Below are positions 41,488 to 52,057 of a stretch of DNA of 64,000 bases, piece after piece; positions within the stretch are counted from its first letter, which is position 1, and the number at the start of each line of letters is the position of its first letter. The notes beneath the pieces are model-generated. The model saw nothing but the letters and a program-made list of their open reading frames with translations. It was not told the DNA's origin and made no database searches. The translations under genes were made by a program, and so were the position numbers. The DNA is taken from NCBI GenBank assembly GCA_030220185.1, contig JASPKZ010009682.1:1-64000 (forward strand). Direction: 5' to 3'. This stretch comes from Diploptera punctata. Lineage: Eukaryota > Arthropoda > Insecta > Blattodea > Blaberidae.

Positions 41488-41968
41488 GTAAGTTTTCATA
41501 GAATTCAGCTAGGAATTTTACTTTTATTGCAGTGTTTAAAAGTACATTAAACTATTTTTATTAATAGATATTAAATTTACTCCACTTTAAATCACTCTCA
41601 TGGCTCTTACTATATTTCCTCAATTAAAATAGAAAATGAAACATGTAGTGATATTATTGTTCTGGGTATAAACATTAGTTTCCTGGCTACACAAAATAAT
41701 TAAACAATATTCTTTGAATTCTGCGTAAGTTAAACTTCCTGTAGACATTCAAGTGACAACTCTTCATGATGAAGTCTTCATTTTGATGCATATTGGAAAT
41801 GTTAATTTGATCATTTTACTTAGATTATGTTGCTGTAACAATTTGTACAGTGGTTATCTTAAATATGGTTATATATTTCTTTTTTGTTTTGTTTTTAATA
41901 TGCCTCATTTATCTTATATTTCATTCCAAACTCTTATCTTTTATGATTATGTACTTATGAATTACATA

Positions 41969-42708
41969 CAGCAAACTCCCGATTATCCGTGTGCGTATTA
42001 TCCAGTTTGTAGATTATCCGAGCATGACTCTTTTTACTGTATTTTTTAAAAATACTGTATTTTGTATTGTTATGAAAAAATTATTCATTTTTAAATGTGC
42101 TGCTGTGAACTGTGCTTAAAAACTAGCACAATAGAGTAACCTTCATTCACAACCCCCTCCACTGACGCGTTTAACAGTACCAACAAACATTCTGAGAATA
42201 CAATACAATTACGGAAATTTCCTTTGCGTGAGTCACTGAAAGTTTGTTGTTAGAGATTGTGGCAGTGGGTTTATTGCAGGTTAGAAGTGTGGTCCTCGGT
42301 GGTTACTAGTGTGGTCATAGGTGGTAACTAGTCAGCGATAACCCTACTAGTGTGGGAATCGCTCATTATTGTAATCGCTGGTTATAAGTGTGGATATCAG
42401 TGGTTACTAGTGTAGTTGTCACTGGTTATGCCGGTCATTTTGAATACTCTGACAGGAAATAGTCCCACTTTTTTTATTCATATTTACGAGTAAAATAAAA
42501 TAATGATAATTATGACTCACACCTAAATACATTTAATATAACATTTTATTAATATTTGTTGCATTTAAGTAGTATTAAAGTGGGTAAATAGACTATATTT
42601 TTTATCAACTTCCACAGCGCCAAATAACTTAATTGGATAATCCGTGTTTTTTTTTATTTTCCATGCATATCTCAGTCCCAATTAACACGGATAATCAGGA
42701 GTTTGCTG
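41969..42708. mobile_element. Tigger/pogo-like MITE
   Basis: Terminal inverted repeats CAGCAAACTCCCGATTATCC and complement at 42684-42708 (about 24 bp, one or two mismatches), with TA on both sides (41967-41968, 42709-42710). The interior has no transposase frame. 42280-42430 is a loose repeat of GGTTACTAGTGTGG-like units. Confidence 0.9.
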
Positions 42709-42834
42709 TACACCTCTGGCTTGGAATCTGCTGATATTATTGAATTATATGGCGAGTCATTACAAGCTAAAATATCAAGTTATATTACCAGACATGAAAA
42801 TGGAATATAAGATCATGTAATCATTAAGGTTGTA

Positions 42835-42965
42835 ATGTTGGGTACTAATTATAAATAAGAATCTAATGAATCGTGAATTCTTCTTACCTCATAAATCTGT
42901 GTTTTTTAACACAGAACTGCATTATTGGGAAACATCGTTCCCATCGTCAGCTGTCAATTATAAAT
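42835..42965 (-). mobile_element. Half of a PLE palindrome
   Basis: ATGAATCGTGAATTCTTCTT, ACCTCATAAATCTGTG and CATCGTCAGCTGTC match the left arm at 23.0 kb. The right arm is absent. Confidence 0.75.
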
Positions 42966-43119
42966 GTTTATATGGTATATTGACTTTTGACTATGAGTTA
43001 ATGACAGGAGGACAGCAAGGTGAATGAGACTGTTGATTGTGTAATTAAGTACTGAAATAACATTAAAAATCATCGGAGAACATATTGTTTAAATAACTCA
43101 CCTCATAGGATTCATGCTT

Positions 43120-43168
43120 CCATGATATCGCGATTTCAAACATAATCATGTTCATCGTCAGCCATAAC
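43120..43168 (-). ncRNA. Hammerhead-ribozyme motif, left arm
   Basis: Exact mirror of 43175-43223 about the palindrome centre. Confidence 0.82.
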
Positions 43169-43174
43169 TCCGGA

Positions 43175-43223
43175 GTTATGGCTGACGATGAACATGATTA
43201 TGTTTGAAATCGCGATATCATGG
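43175..43223 (+). ncRNA. Hammerhead-ribozyme motif, right arm
   Basis: Stem I UUAUGG/UCAUGG; CUGACGA at 43182-43188; stem II 43189-43205; GAAA at 43206-43209; stem III AUCGCGAU; cleavage A at 43217 (AUA triplet). Stem II is weak next to the core (G-U and A-U pairs). Confidence 0.82.
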
Positions 43224-43335
43224 AAGCATGAATCCTATGAGGTGAGTTATTTAAACAATATGTTCTCCGATGATTTTTAATGATTATACCTCATAATGTT
43301 TACTTCCCAACATTAATTAAATATACTGAAATAAC

Positions 43336-43904
43336 AATTTACAGAAAGATAATTAAATTGCACAGTGCGACAATTATATTTAAAACTCTATATATAGTGA
43401 TGAACAGCACTTGAATCATACTCTTCCTCTTATAATTTAATAGTATGAACTTAGCTATCACATATTAGAATTGAATAGGGGTATAGGAAGGAGTGAGATG
43501 GTATCAGATCTTAAAAGAGATTGGATGAAATCCAACTGCAGTGTGCTGTAAAGAAAGCCACATTTTACTAAATTTATTATTCAAACACTATTAAAGGTGG
43601 TCAAACTCTGTCTTACTTCCACTCGCTCTCATAAGCGAGAGCAGCTGAAAGGGATTGCAGCCATGAGAGTCTCACATACTGGTAACAAGAGCTCCAAGAA
43701 GTAGCTCATATCTGTGTGCTGAAAATGGTTTCTGAAAGGCCTACAGATTTAAAAAAAATAAATTTTAACCTAATTGAGGATGATGGCACCTGCCAGGTAT
43801 TTTTTTGTGTATATTACCTGAACCAAATTTTATTATGAATTTTATTAATATTGATTTAATTTATTTACTAAATATCTCCTAAGCATGGCAGTCATGGAAG
43901 ACCC
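43336..43904. other. Intron DNA, no feature recognised
   Basis: AT-rich, no open frame or repeat family seen. A short SINE-4 body piece may start near 43905. Confidence 0.35.
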
Positions 43905-43964
43905 TTGACCAGCCAGCTGCTGTCTCACATCCATGTGTTAATCACATAGTTGGATACAACTAAA

Positions 43965-44400
43965 TTATTGTAATCAATGGTAAAGAGAACATTTTTTGCC
44001 TGAACCGGAATCGAACCCCGAACCTTCAGCTTTCCGTGTTGATGCTCTGACCATTGAGCTAATTCAGGCTACATTCTCATCCAAGCATAAATCCTCCCTT
44101 TACCTTACTCTCTTGGTCCCACATTCAATGCAATGAATCATCATTCACAAATACACAATGAATGGCTTCTACTTACGAAGACATGAAGGGACTCCACACA
44201 GCTATAGCATAATTTATTAAATTAATATTGAGAAGCCAAAGCTTGAAATAAGTAAATTAATAAACACAACTAAACTATTGTAATCAATGGTAAAGAGAAA
44301 CATGTTTTCTCTTTACCATTGATTACAATAATTTAGTTGTGCTCATTAATTCACTTATTTATATCATAGTAATAGCTTTAGCTTCTCAATATTAATTTAA
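43965..44400. repeat. tRNA-module element SINE-7
   Basis: - strand tRNA-like module (AATTAGCTCAATGGTCAGAG; GGGTTCGATTCC) in a unit flanked by ATTGTAATCAATGGTAAAGA. The unit end recurs inverted at 44270-44345, giving a partial palindrome. Confidence 0.78.
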
Positions 44401-44414
44401 TAAATAGGTGAATG

Positions 44415-44625
44415 TTCATTGAGCCAGTATAGGGGTGACTCAACCTAGAGTCCCTCCTTATTGTAGCTACCCAAATTCCTCATGAAGATGGGTGGGCATG
44501 GCTCCATACTGGCCAAAATTCCATGAGAAAATTTCTTTCCCCATAGGGATTTGGACCAGTACAAGTCTCGTAGCTCTGCATCAAGACACGATGCTTAAAC
44601 CACTTGACTATGCATTGAACTTTAA
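44415..44625 (-). repeat. SINE-4 fragment
   Basis: CATGAAGATGGGTGGGCATG, TCCATACTGGCC, GTAGCTCTGCATCAAG on the - strand. It ends about 80 bp before the last UGGT exon. Confidence 0.8.
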
Positions 44626-44706
44626 TATGCAATAATTAGCTTGCTTACAGATTCCAGATATGTAGTGTACAATTTTCATTAAATCTTTTATGATATTTAT
44701 TTGCAG

Positions 44707-44875
44707 TGCAATAATCCATTAACAAAAGAAGCAAAACTAACAGCTGCTATGAGGATAGTATCCGAATGGAAAGATTATGACCTAGAAATTAAAAGACTGC
44801 AGAATAAAATAGACGGAAACCAAAGTGAGGAGGACATATTTTCTTCACCTCATTTAAGTATAGAAAAAAAATCAG
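44707..44875 (+). CDS. UGGT: UGGT exon (C-terminal helix), last one recognised
   Basis: Acceptor TTATTTGCAG ends at 44706. It encodes CNNPLTKEAKLTAAMRI, VSEWKDYDLEIKRLQNK and a polar tail. GTGAGT at 44876 is a good donor; reading through instead ends at TAG 44893-44895 after GEYCLN, without an ER-retrieval tetrapeptide. Other UGGTs end in a KDEL-like signal, so a further exon is expected. I found no convincing one downstream. Confidence 0.92.
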
Positions 44876-45120
44876 GTGAGTATTGTTTAAATTAGCAAAA
44901 CAATATATTATGTATAACCATTTAATTAATTTATCTATTTTTTTAAGAATATTGAGCAATTTTTATCTACAGCACTAATTATTACATCTTGAGCTCAATG
45001 GATGTGTTCATTAAAAATATAAGTACAAAAATAATTAATTTTTTAAAGGCAGAAAACTAAGCTGATAGAATTATATCTATAATATAGAGTACTTAATTAA
45101 AAATCTTAGATTACATATTG

Positions 45121-45523
45121 GTCCTCATCTAGGGGATATGTGGATGGCGACCACAAGGTGCCCAAGCTGAGTAAAACATTTCTTCCACTTACTTGTGTTT
45201 TGCACTCTTTTAACTTTACTATCTAACCTCTCTTGGTTCACTCTTGTTTTTTCGACCCCGACGCTATTAGGGCATCCGAGGGCTAGGGAGTCTTTCCTTT
45301 CTTCCATTTCTTCTTTCCTTTATTTTCTTTTCTTCTCCAGAAAAGCCTGACCAGAGGCTATAAGATGGCAGCCCCATCACTGGTCTTGCCTTCCTTTGGC
45401 CAGCAACCAATCGAAGGGACTATTATTATGCTTTCAAGTCTTATACGAGAATTTTCCGGAAGGATCAATTTTCTATAGGATCGTAACAGGCCTTGGCCTA
45501 ATACTTGGAAGGAAGAAGAAGAA
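45121..45523 (+). mobile_element. Second copy of the 32.3-kb non-autonomous retroposon
   Basis: More than 350 bp nearly identical to 32335-32776, including ATGTGGATGGCGACCACAAG, CAGCCCCATCACTGGTCTTG and the LINE-like tail, but shorter by about 20 bp before the tail. ATTACATATTG is duplicated at both ends. Confidence 0.9.
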
Positions 45524-45734
45524 GATTACATATTGACTAGTCTCTGTACCAATAGTTTTAATAATATTAACTTCTATGCATGCAGATAAAAATTGTTTAA
45601 TTTTGATAAGTATGGCCCTCTAAGGCCTGACTTTGGTCCCTAGAAAGTAATAATGTATTAAATCTAATGGCACAAATCTCACACAATAATAAAACTATAT
45701 TATGAATTAAAAATATGTTCTGCACCACACACCA

Positions 45735-46020
45735 AATGTAATGTCAGATTATGAATTAGAAACATTTCTGCCTGAATCAAGAAACAAATCCTGGACTTTT
45801 ACCTCTATGTGCTGATGCTCGACAATTGAGCTATCCAGCATTCCTTCCCATCCAAGCATAAACTTTCCTCCTTAATCTTTTTCTTTAATCTCTTCTTTAC
45901 TGTTATTCACAATGCACTTGGGTTGCTTCTAATTCAAGATGTTCTGATGGAATTAAATACAGCTAAAAGCTACTATTAAGATCAAAATAAGTAAATTATT
46001 ATATACAGCTAAGTTCTTAC
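45735..46020 (-). repeat. SINE-7 copy
   Basis: - strand tRNA-like module (GGATAGCTCAATTGTCGAGC) and leader with CTTGGGTTGCTTCTAATTC. Degenerate. Confidence 0.7.
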
Positions 46021-46029
46021 ATTTTATGT

Positions 46030-46375
46030 TAAAGTGTGGTCTCAAGGGAGCATGCTGCCTTGTCATGTAGCAGGCCTGGGTTGAATCTCCGGTTAGGACA
46101 AGGTTCCTGGGTGATGGTTTTTTTTTGGGTTTTTTCTCAACTATAGGACAAATGTCAGGAAACTTTAAGGCCCAAACGGTCCCCGAACATCATCTGGCCA
46201 TCATTATCATCATTAACATATTCATTAAGTTTAGGATTAAGGCTTCTCCTGTGCATCATTACCATCATCACCTATCATATATCATAGAAGCAGCAAAACT
46301 CTGCCTTCTAGATGCCCCAACCTCAGAAGTGGGAGTAACTTTAAGAAAAACCTGCCATAATTCTGACTGATCCAA
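46030..46375 (+). repeat. SINE-2 (variant with CAACCTCAGAAG end)
   Basis: Head GTGTGGTCTCAAGGGAGCAT, box B GGGTTGAATCTCC, body AATGTCAGGAAACTTTAAGG, end TAGATGCCCCAACCTCAG. Confidence 0.82.
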
Positions 46376-47062
46376 CATAAACCCCACATGAAGTGGCTGA
46401 GATGAAAACTGTGAGATGCAGAGATAGAGATTCAGTTTCTAATCACTTGTGCCACAGAGACACTAGATTAAAAACTTCTCCAGGTAATGATAGAAAATAT
46501 TACTCAACAGGGACCAAAGTTAAATTAATTAGATTAAAAAATAATAGTTAGTGTGTGTTTTGTTACTTACAGATGGTCATGACCCTCACTCTGAATTGTG
46601 ATACTCCATGGCTGTGATTAGAACAATAACATGCATTGTCTCAGCGTGATTTATTTAAGTCAGTAAAGAAACCATCATCATTGCCATCATATGCATTGTA
46701 ATATTAAAGCCAATTGTTTTTGTTACAATTTTTTTTCTCCATCTACAATATTATATATTCCTGCCATTTTTTCCTAGTCACAAATATTCCTTAATTTGTC
46801 TCCTTGTGGTTATGAAGCTTGGATAATGAAAATGGGGACAAAATAATATTTTCATTAAAGTGACTAGAATTTTGATAATGAATACATAACATTACAGCTT
46901 TATACTGTTGTGTATAATCCATAATGAATGCACTTTTTTTTTTTCAAAAAATTAATTAGAAATAAACTTAATTAGATTTTTAATGATTTTTAGGTGAGTG
47001 AGCAATGGTTTTAAATAACTGAATGATGCATGTTTTTTTTTAAACTGCTGTTTCTGTCATCG
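46376..47062. other. No feature recognised
   Basis: AT-rich single-copy-looking DNA downstream of the last UGGT exon found. No exon with an ER-retrieval codon string was seen. Confidence 0.35.
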
Positions 47063-47074
47063 TGTTATGTCATT

Positions 47075-47671
47075 TTTTTAATGTATTAATTTAATTTTTA
47101 ACATTCGCAGTGATGGACAATTCTTATTTTGAAAAGAAAAATTATTGCCTGAATCAGGATTTGGACCCAAAACCTCTAGCTTTTTATGCTAGTGTGCTAA
47201 CCATTATGCTGTTACAGGCTCCCGATGCAAATGCTAATTTTTCTTCCTCATATACAATTCTCTTTATCATCAGAAGCAGATAGCTGTCACTACCAGTGCT
47301 ATCTAGCAGTTTCTAATTTAAGAAGATATTTTTAATGAGAATTTACACAATTTTTATAGCATTTAAGCTTCATATTTCAATGTATTAATTTAATTTTTAA
47401 CATTTACATTGATGAGCAATTATTATTTTGAAAAGAAAAAATTAATGCCTGAATCGATCATTAAAACTGTCTTCTTGAATTAGAAGCTGCCAGATAGCAC
47501 TGGTAGCGATGGCTCTCTGCTTCTGATGATAAAGAGAATTATATATGAGGAAGAAAAATGAACGTTTGCGTCAGGAGCCTGAAATTGTGAAATAGTTTGC
47601 ACACTAGCGTACAAAGCTAGATATTTCGGGTTCAAAGCCCAATTCAGGCATTTTTTTTTTCAAAATAATAA
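47075..47671 (-). repeat. SINE-7 multimer (- unit, - tail, inverted + unit)
   Basis: Head-to-tail - units join near 47385; an inverted unit follows from about 47460. TGTTATG(T/C)CATT flanks at 47063-47074 and 47672-47683 (11 of 12). Same architecture as the SINE-1 multimers. Confidence 0.82.
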
Positions 47672-47733
47672 TGTTATGCCATTCTTCAAAGATAATTGTG
47701 AAGTTTTGAAGCAGCTGAAAATAAGTAACTTTA

Positions 47734-48065
47734 GTGGAATTACTCTATAGTAAAATCCTCATTTTTTTAAAGTTGTTTTTAATCCTCCCTCCTTTTGTAG
47801 GAATTTTACTTCCCAATAGACTTAACAAGCCAATAAAAAGAGTCAATTGGAAATACACATCTCTTCTTGTAGATTTTCTCACCTGGATATGTTTTGGAAA
47901 TCTAGTTGAGAATTGGGAACCCAAAAGAGGAATTCTTGTTGGACAGTACTTGTGGAGTAGGCTATGCTTTTAGACAATCCACCACTTAAATAGAAACATT
48001 GATGATGATCATGATGAGGAATATCATTGGTTTCCATAGCATGTCCTGGTGAGAAAATTGAATAT
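47734..48065 (+). other. Unassigned 79-codon open frame with (GATGAT)-like end
   Basis: A hydrophobic product starting LYSKILIFLKLFLILPPF and ending WEPKRGILVGQYLWS, followed by GATGATGATCATGATGAGG. The ATG-repeat end suggests a LINE 3' fragment, but no LINE motif is visible. Coding status doubtful. Confidence 0.3.
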
Positions 48066-48069
48066 GGGA

Positions 48070-48420
48070 TCAGGTTTTTTCGATGTTTTTATTTAAATGA
48101 ACACTTTCCAATTCTGGATAGAATCTAATTTAAGAAAGGAAAATTAATGTTTGAACCCTGGACCTCTGGTTCTATGTACTAGTGTGCTGTCCAGTACAAA
48201 TAACGGTACAAACATTAACATTTCTTTTAACTTATACAATTCTCATTTGTCCGAAGGCTAATAGTCTTTGAAAATATGAAGCTTTTCTGCTAAAAAGTAA
48301 TGTATAAATTCTGAATAAAAATACTTCTGAATAGAAGCCATCAGTTGATGATAGAACGGAGGTCCAAGGTTTAAATCCCGGTTCAAACATTTAATTTTTC
48401 TTTCTTAAATTAATGGGGTA
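48070..48420. repeat. SINE-7 inverted copy
   Basis: - strand module (TTTGAACCCTGGACCTC) followed by the inverted leader and + tail (GGTCCAAGGTTTAAATCCC, TTTTTCTTTCTTAAAT). Confidence 0.75.
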
Positions 48421-49000
48421 AGGTGTATATTTTGGTTCACTCTCTTTATAATGTTAGATCATAGTGTTATTTCCTATCAATTATTGATAAGTTACAAGCC
48501 AATGCACTATGGCAGTCATACAGAGAGAGAGAGCAAGAACTCTGAATTATTCATTAGACAGATACATAGTGGCAGGTTTCTCTGGGTCTGTTAGCAGTTT
48601 GCCAGTGCCACTGCTGAAGTCAACATAAGATAAGCTTCAAAATGAAGATTTATAATCCCATACTACTACATACAGAATTAAATTCAAGTTGCAGAACTGA
48701 AAAGTAGGTAATTTTTCTACCACTCCACAATGATGAACATACAGTTGTTAAAAATAAAATAAAAAATGTAAAAATATATTGAATTTAATTTTTAATTATT
48801 TATACCAATTGATATAATAGTGTTAAAAATTATGATAAATGTTTGTGATCTATCTAGAATTATATGTAACTTGAGTGTTCATTGACCAAATTTGGATATG
48901 TCAAACAGAAAGGCTGGTAAAAAAATAATTATGTATTATTCCTTTATAGGAATGTTTTAGACTTTAAATGGTACATAATTTTAATGAAAAAATACGATAA
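48421..49000. other. No feature recognised
   Basis: AT-rich; a GAGAGAGAGA microsatellite at about 48520 only. Confidence 0.35.
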
Positions 49001-49004
49001 CAAT

Positions 49005-49275
49005 ATGATCTTAAAGTTAGGTCTCTTAGACTGCAACTGGTAGGACATGTGGCATGAATGGAGAATGAAAGAGGGAATTAAAAATCTTGTAGGGAAAACA
49101 GAGGGAAAGCCACCAGTAGGTATGCCAAGAATGAGGTGGAGAAAAACATCAACTTTGATTTGAGGGAAGTGAATTTTACAGGGAATGATTGAAAAATATT
49201 ACCTCAGGATAAGGATGTATGGAGAGGTTTTATGTCCGTGCAGCCACGAACCTCCAGATTTGATAGAGCCAGAGA
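49005..49275 (+). mobile_element. LINE 3' fragment, same family as 22-1000
   Basis: Matches the LINE at 750-980 (CTTAGACTGCAACTGGTAGG, AAGAATGAGGTGGAGAAAAA, GATTTGAGGGAAGTGAATTT) with stops and indels. Confidence 0.8.
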
Positions 49276-49734
49276 GTTAATTATTTTGATTTTTAAGTTT
49301 TGAATAATGTTGAAATGTTACTAGAAGGCAGCTGATGTAGGGAGAATTGTAGTCATCCATTGATAACTATTAAATAGAAATGATGATAGTATCCATTATA
49401 GTTACAATGTGTGCGATTTTAACCTGATAATCAAAGCTCACAAACAATCAAATACATAAATGAAATATTCCAGACACTGAAATAATCCATATTAATTGTA
49501 ATCCATTAATTGTAAAACCATATAAAGTGTAAACTAAATATCCTGCGATATACCCACAGGGTATAAAACGCAGGTTGTAAAAACTTGTTCATATTAAAAA
49601 AAAAAAGCTGGGGACTTATGGATATCTCAGAAAATTCATTTTTTGACACATGAAAATTTGATTTTATATGAATGTTCTAAGCTGGGGAAAAATAAATAAA
49701 TAAAACAATAAATTTGATGGTGAAGTGAAAGTTA

Positions 49735-50035
49735 TTGAAATTGCCCTCATGAGTTTAGTTCATCAATTAAACAGTTTCGAAAGGTTGTATTTCTGGTTGA
49801 TTCTAAATCTGTCATTCAAGCTATAGCAAATAATGATACATTTTCGACAAGATCAATACAAGAATGCAGAAAAATACTAAGGTTACTCAACAAACAAAAC
49901 AAAACAAAACTATGGTTTTTGATTGGATATCTTCATACATAGGGTTGAAAGGGAATTATCAGGCAGATGAACTTGCAAAGAAAAGAACTAGCATTGATCA
50001 GTCATATCCTGGTGAACTATCAATATACATATATA
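49735..50035 (+). mobile_element. LINE RNase H remnant
   Basis: Encodes VVFLVDSKSVIQAIAN, IQECRKILRLL and, after frame changes, GNYQADELAKK, equivalent to the RNase H blocks at 36.3 kb. Confidence 0.75.
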
Positions 50036-50059
50036 CATAGCATTCTGCCCATGAGCAGA

Positions 50060-50478
50060 TCTTTCACTGCAAACTCAGCATTCTCCACTCTTTCCTTAAC
50101 TCAGATTTCCTTTTTGTATCCACATACAAACCATTTATTTTAATATTGTCTATCATCTGATATCTTTTTCTGCCTCTAACTTTCTTTCTGTTGACCATTC
50201 CTTCTAGGACATACGTCAGCAGGCAGTTTCTTCTTAGGCAGTGGCCAATCCAATTTCTTTTCCTCTTTTTTATGAGTTCCAGCATTGTTCTTCTTTCACT
50301 CACTCTGTCTAACACATCTTTATTTTTTATTTTGTCCGTCCATTTTATATGTTCCATCCTTCTCCATATCCACATCTCAAAAGCTTCCAGTCGCTTTTCC
50401 TCATTCTATCATAATGTCCAAGTGTCTGCACCTTACAATGCTACACTCCACACAAACACTTCACTAGCCTCTTTCATA
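50060..50478 (-). mobile_element. LINE 3' end
   Basis: The - strand encodes EMWIWRRMEHIKWTDKI, KRKRNWIGHCLRRN and GRKRYQMIDNIK. No RT core. Confidence 0.85.
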
Positions 50479-50479
50479 A

Positions 50480-50765
50480 TTCACTATCAATATCATCATC
50501 ATCATCCGGTATCATGGCAGCTGCCGCTGTCTTCCGGAAACCAAATGCCATTCCTCTCTGTCCATCCATTGATCTTCCTCCATTCCTCTGATATTCATAG
50601 CTGCTTGTACCCCTTCTATCCAAGTTTTCTTCGGTCTTCCTCCTTTCCATTGGGATCCATTCCATAACAATTTTAGGCAATCTTTGCTCGGGCATTCTTT
50701 TGACATGACCATACCACTGCAATCTTTTCTTTTCTATATGTCTATGATGTTCAGCTCCTCTTGTA
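50480..50765 (-). mobile_element. LINE 3' end of another family with (CAT)n tail
   Basis: The - strand encodes MQWYGHVKRMPEQRLPK, GRPKKTWIEGV (one frame over) and DREEWHLVSGRQRQ; (ATC)n at 50490-50510. Its tail abuts the previous LINE. Confidence 0.85.
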
Positions 50766-51014
50766 CACCCATAATTTTGCTTATTTCACTATCATTATAA
50801 AGAATAAAATAAAAAATAAGGGAAACAGTAACCATAACTTTGCTCAATGCAGCTTAAACCATAGCAAAAGATATGAACTGATCTTTACAATTCAATAGCA
50901 AAGGAAGGAAGCGGTTCCTAAGTTCAGATTGCCTGCCACACCACTTGGCATCTGCACACTGTGCAATGCAGCAGATTTGACGAACATCATCCCCTACAGT
51001 GTAACCAGTTAAAT

Positions 51015-51178
51015 CAATGTGGAATTATATTAAGAAGCTCATAGGAAAGTTGCTTAAATGCTAAATGCTTGTCATTTGAAATCAAGACAGAGCTGCAAAT
51101 CCAGTGTGGAATTATATTAAGAAGCTCGAAGGAAAGTTGCTTAAATGCTAAATGCTTGTCATTTGATATTCCTATATG
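51015..51178 (+). repeat. Tandem duplication, about 92-bp period
   Basis: TGTGGAATTATATTAAGAAG begins two copies (51018 and 51110) that run through GCTAAATGCTTGTCATTTGA. Confidence 0.85.
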
Positions 51179-51608
51179 TTCTAAGCTTGCCCTCTCCATT
51201 TGTATCAATATTTAGAAATTGTGGGTAATATATCTTGAAAATTGGTAATTGTTAAGTACTGAAATTTAATCAGTTTGTTTCAGAATTGTGGAAATAAAGT
51301 TATGGATTATCAAATTATTTTATCTGTTAATAATGATTTTTACTATGTACCATTTTCTACTTTCCAAGCTTCTTGACCAATATTATCAAACTGTACATAC
51401 TTTTGAAATAATCTTGACTATTTCAGTGCCTAGAAATGGAAAACATTACCTTTTACAAATATTTTGAAAAATTAAAGATCCATTTATTTAACATCATATA
51501 ATTGTAATTACTGTAAATTCCAATTAGTTTAGTTTTTATAAGAGAAAACTTCCTTCAGTTCAAATCCAATGTATTCCTGTCAATTGCATTGTATTTATTC
51601 AAGTAAAG
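51179..51608. other. No feature recognised
   Basis: AT-rich DNA without open frames or repeats that I recognise. Confidence 0.35.
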
Positions 51609-51620
51609 AAGTTACAAACT

Positions 51621-52045
51621 TTTATTTAAATCAACATTTTCCAATCTTCAATAGTTTTATTTAAGAAAAAAATGTAAACACTTGAACTGGGTCCTGACCC
51701 TGGATCTCTGATTTTGTACATCAGTATGATACCAATTACACCATTCGAGATATGACGAGAACGTCAACATTTCTTTCCACTTATACAATTCCCGTTCATG
51801 TGAAGGCTGATAGTATTTTTATTGAGAATTTATACATTACTTTTGGGTGGTAAAGCTCATGTATAAATTCTCAATAAAAATACTTATGAAAAGAAGACAT
51901 CAGTTGGCGTGTTGGTAGTGATAGCTATCGGTCTTCGGACAAGTGAGAATTATATTGTGTCTCAAATGGTATCATACTGATGTATAGAATCAAATATCCA
52001 GGGTTCAAGTCCTGGTTCGAGTGTTAATTTTTCTTTCTTAAATAA
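51621..52045. repeat. SINE-7 inverted dimer
   Basis: A - module (TTGAACTGGGTCCTGACCC) and leader face the inverted leader and + module (CAGGGTTCAAGTCCTGG). AAGTTA(C/T)(A/G)AACT flanks at 51609-51620 and 52046-52057 (10 of 12). Confidence 0.78.
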
Positions 52046-52057
52046 AAGTTATGAACT

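Larger units (their letters stand above)
43062..43323 (+). mobile_element. PLE element built on a perfect 222-bp palindrome
   Basis: 43061-43282 is its own reverse complement with no spacer and no mismatch (111-bp arms, centre CTCCGGAG between 43171 and 43172). Only the right side has the full 3' end (ACCTCATAATGTTTACTTCC); the left is truncated. TACTGAAATAAC is duplicated at 43050-43061 and 43324-43335. The lack of divergence suggests a very recent insertion. Confidence 0.96.
3102..44875 (+). other. UGGT: UGGT gene, C-terminal part (11 exons)
   Basis: UGGT is the soluble ER-lumen folding sensor that re-glucosylates the Man9GlcNAc2 glycans of misfolded glycoproteins so that they rebind calnexin and calreticulin. 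The exons listed below, joined through GT-AG introns, give about 765 residues. They cover the last part of the thioredoxin-like/beta-sandwich sensor region and the whole GT24 glucosyltransferase domain, including FVDADQ (the DxD metal site), SNLDQDLPNN and [12 protein letters not shown]. Introns are 1-6 kb and packed with retroelements. The 5' part of the gene is outside the window. An exon encoding a terminal KDEL-like signal was not found. Reading-frame problems occur at the 3.1, 19.2 and 22.1 kb exons. Identity is certain; functionality is not. Confidence 0.95.
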
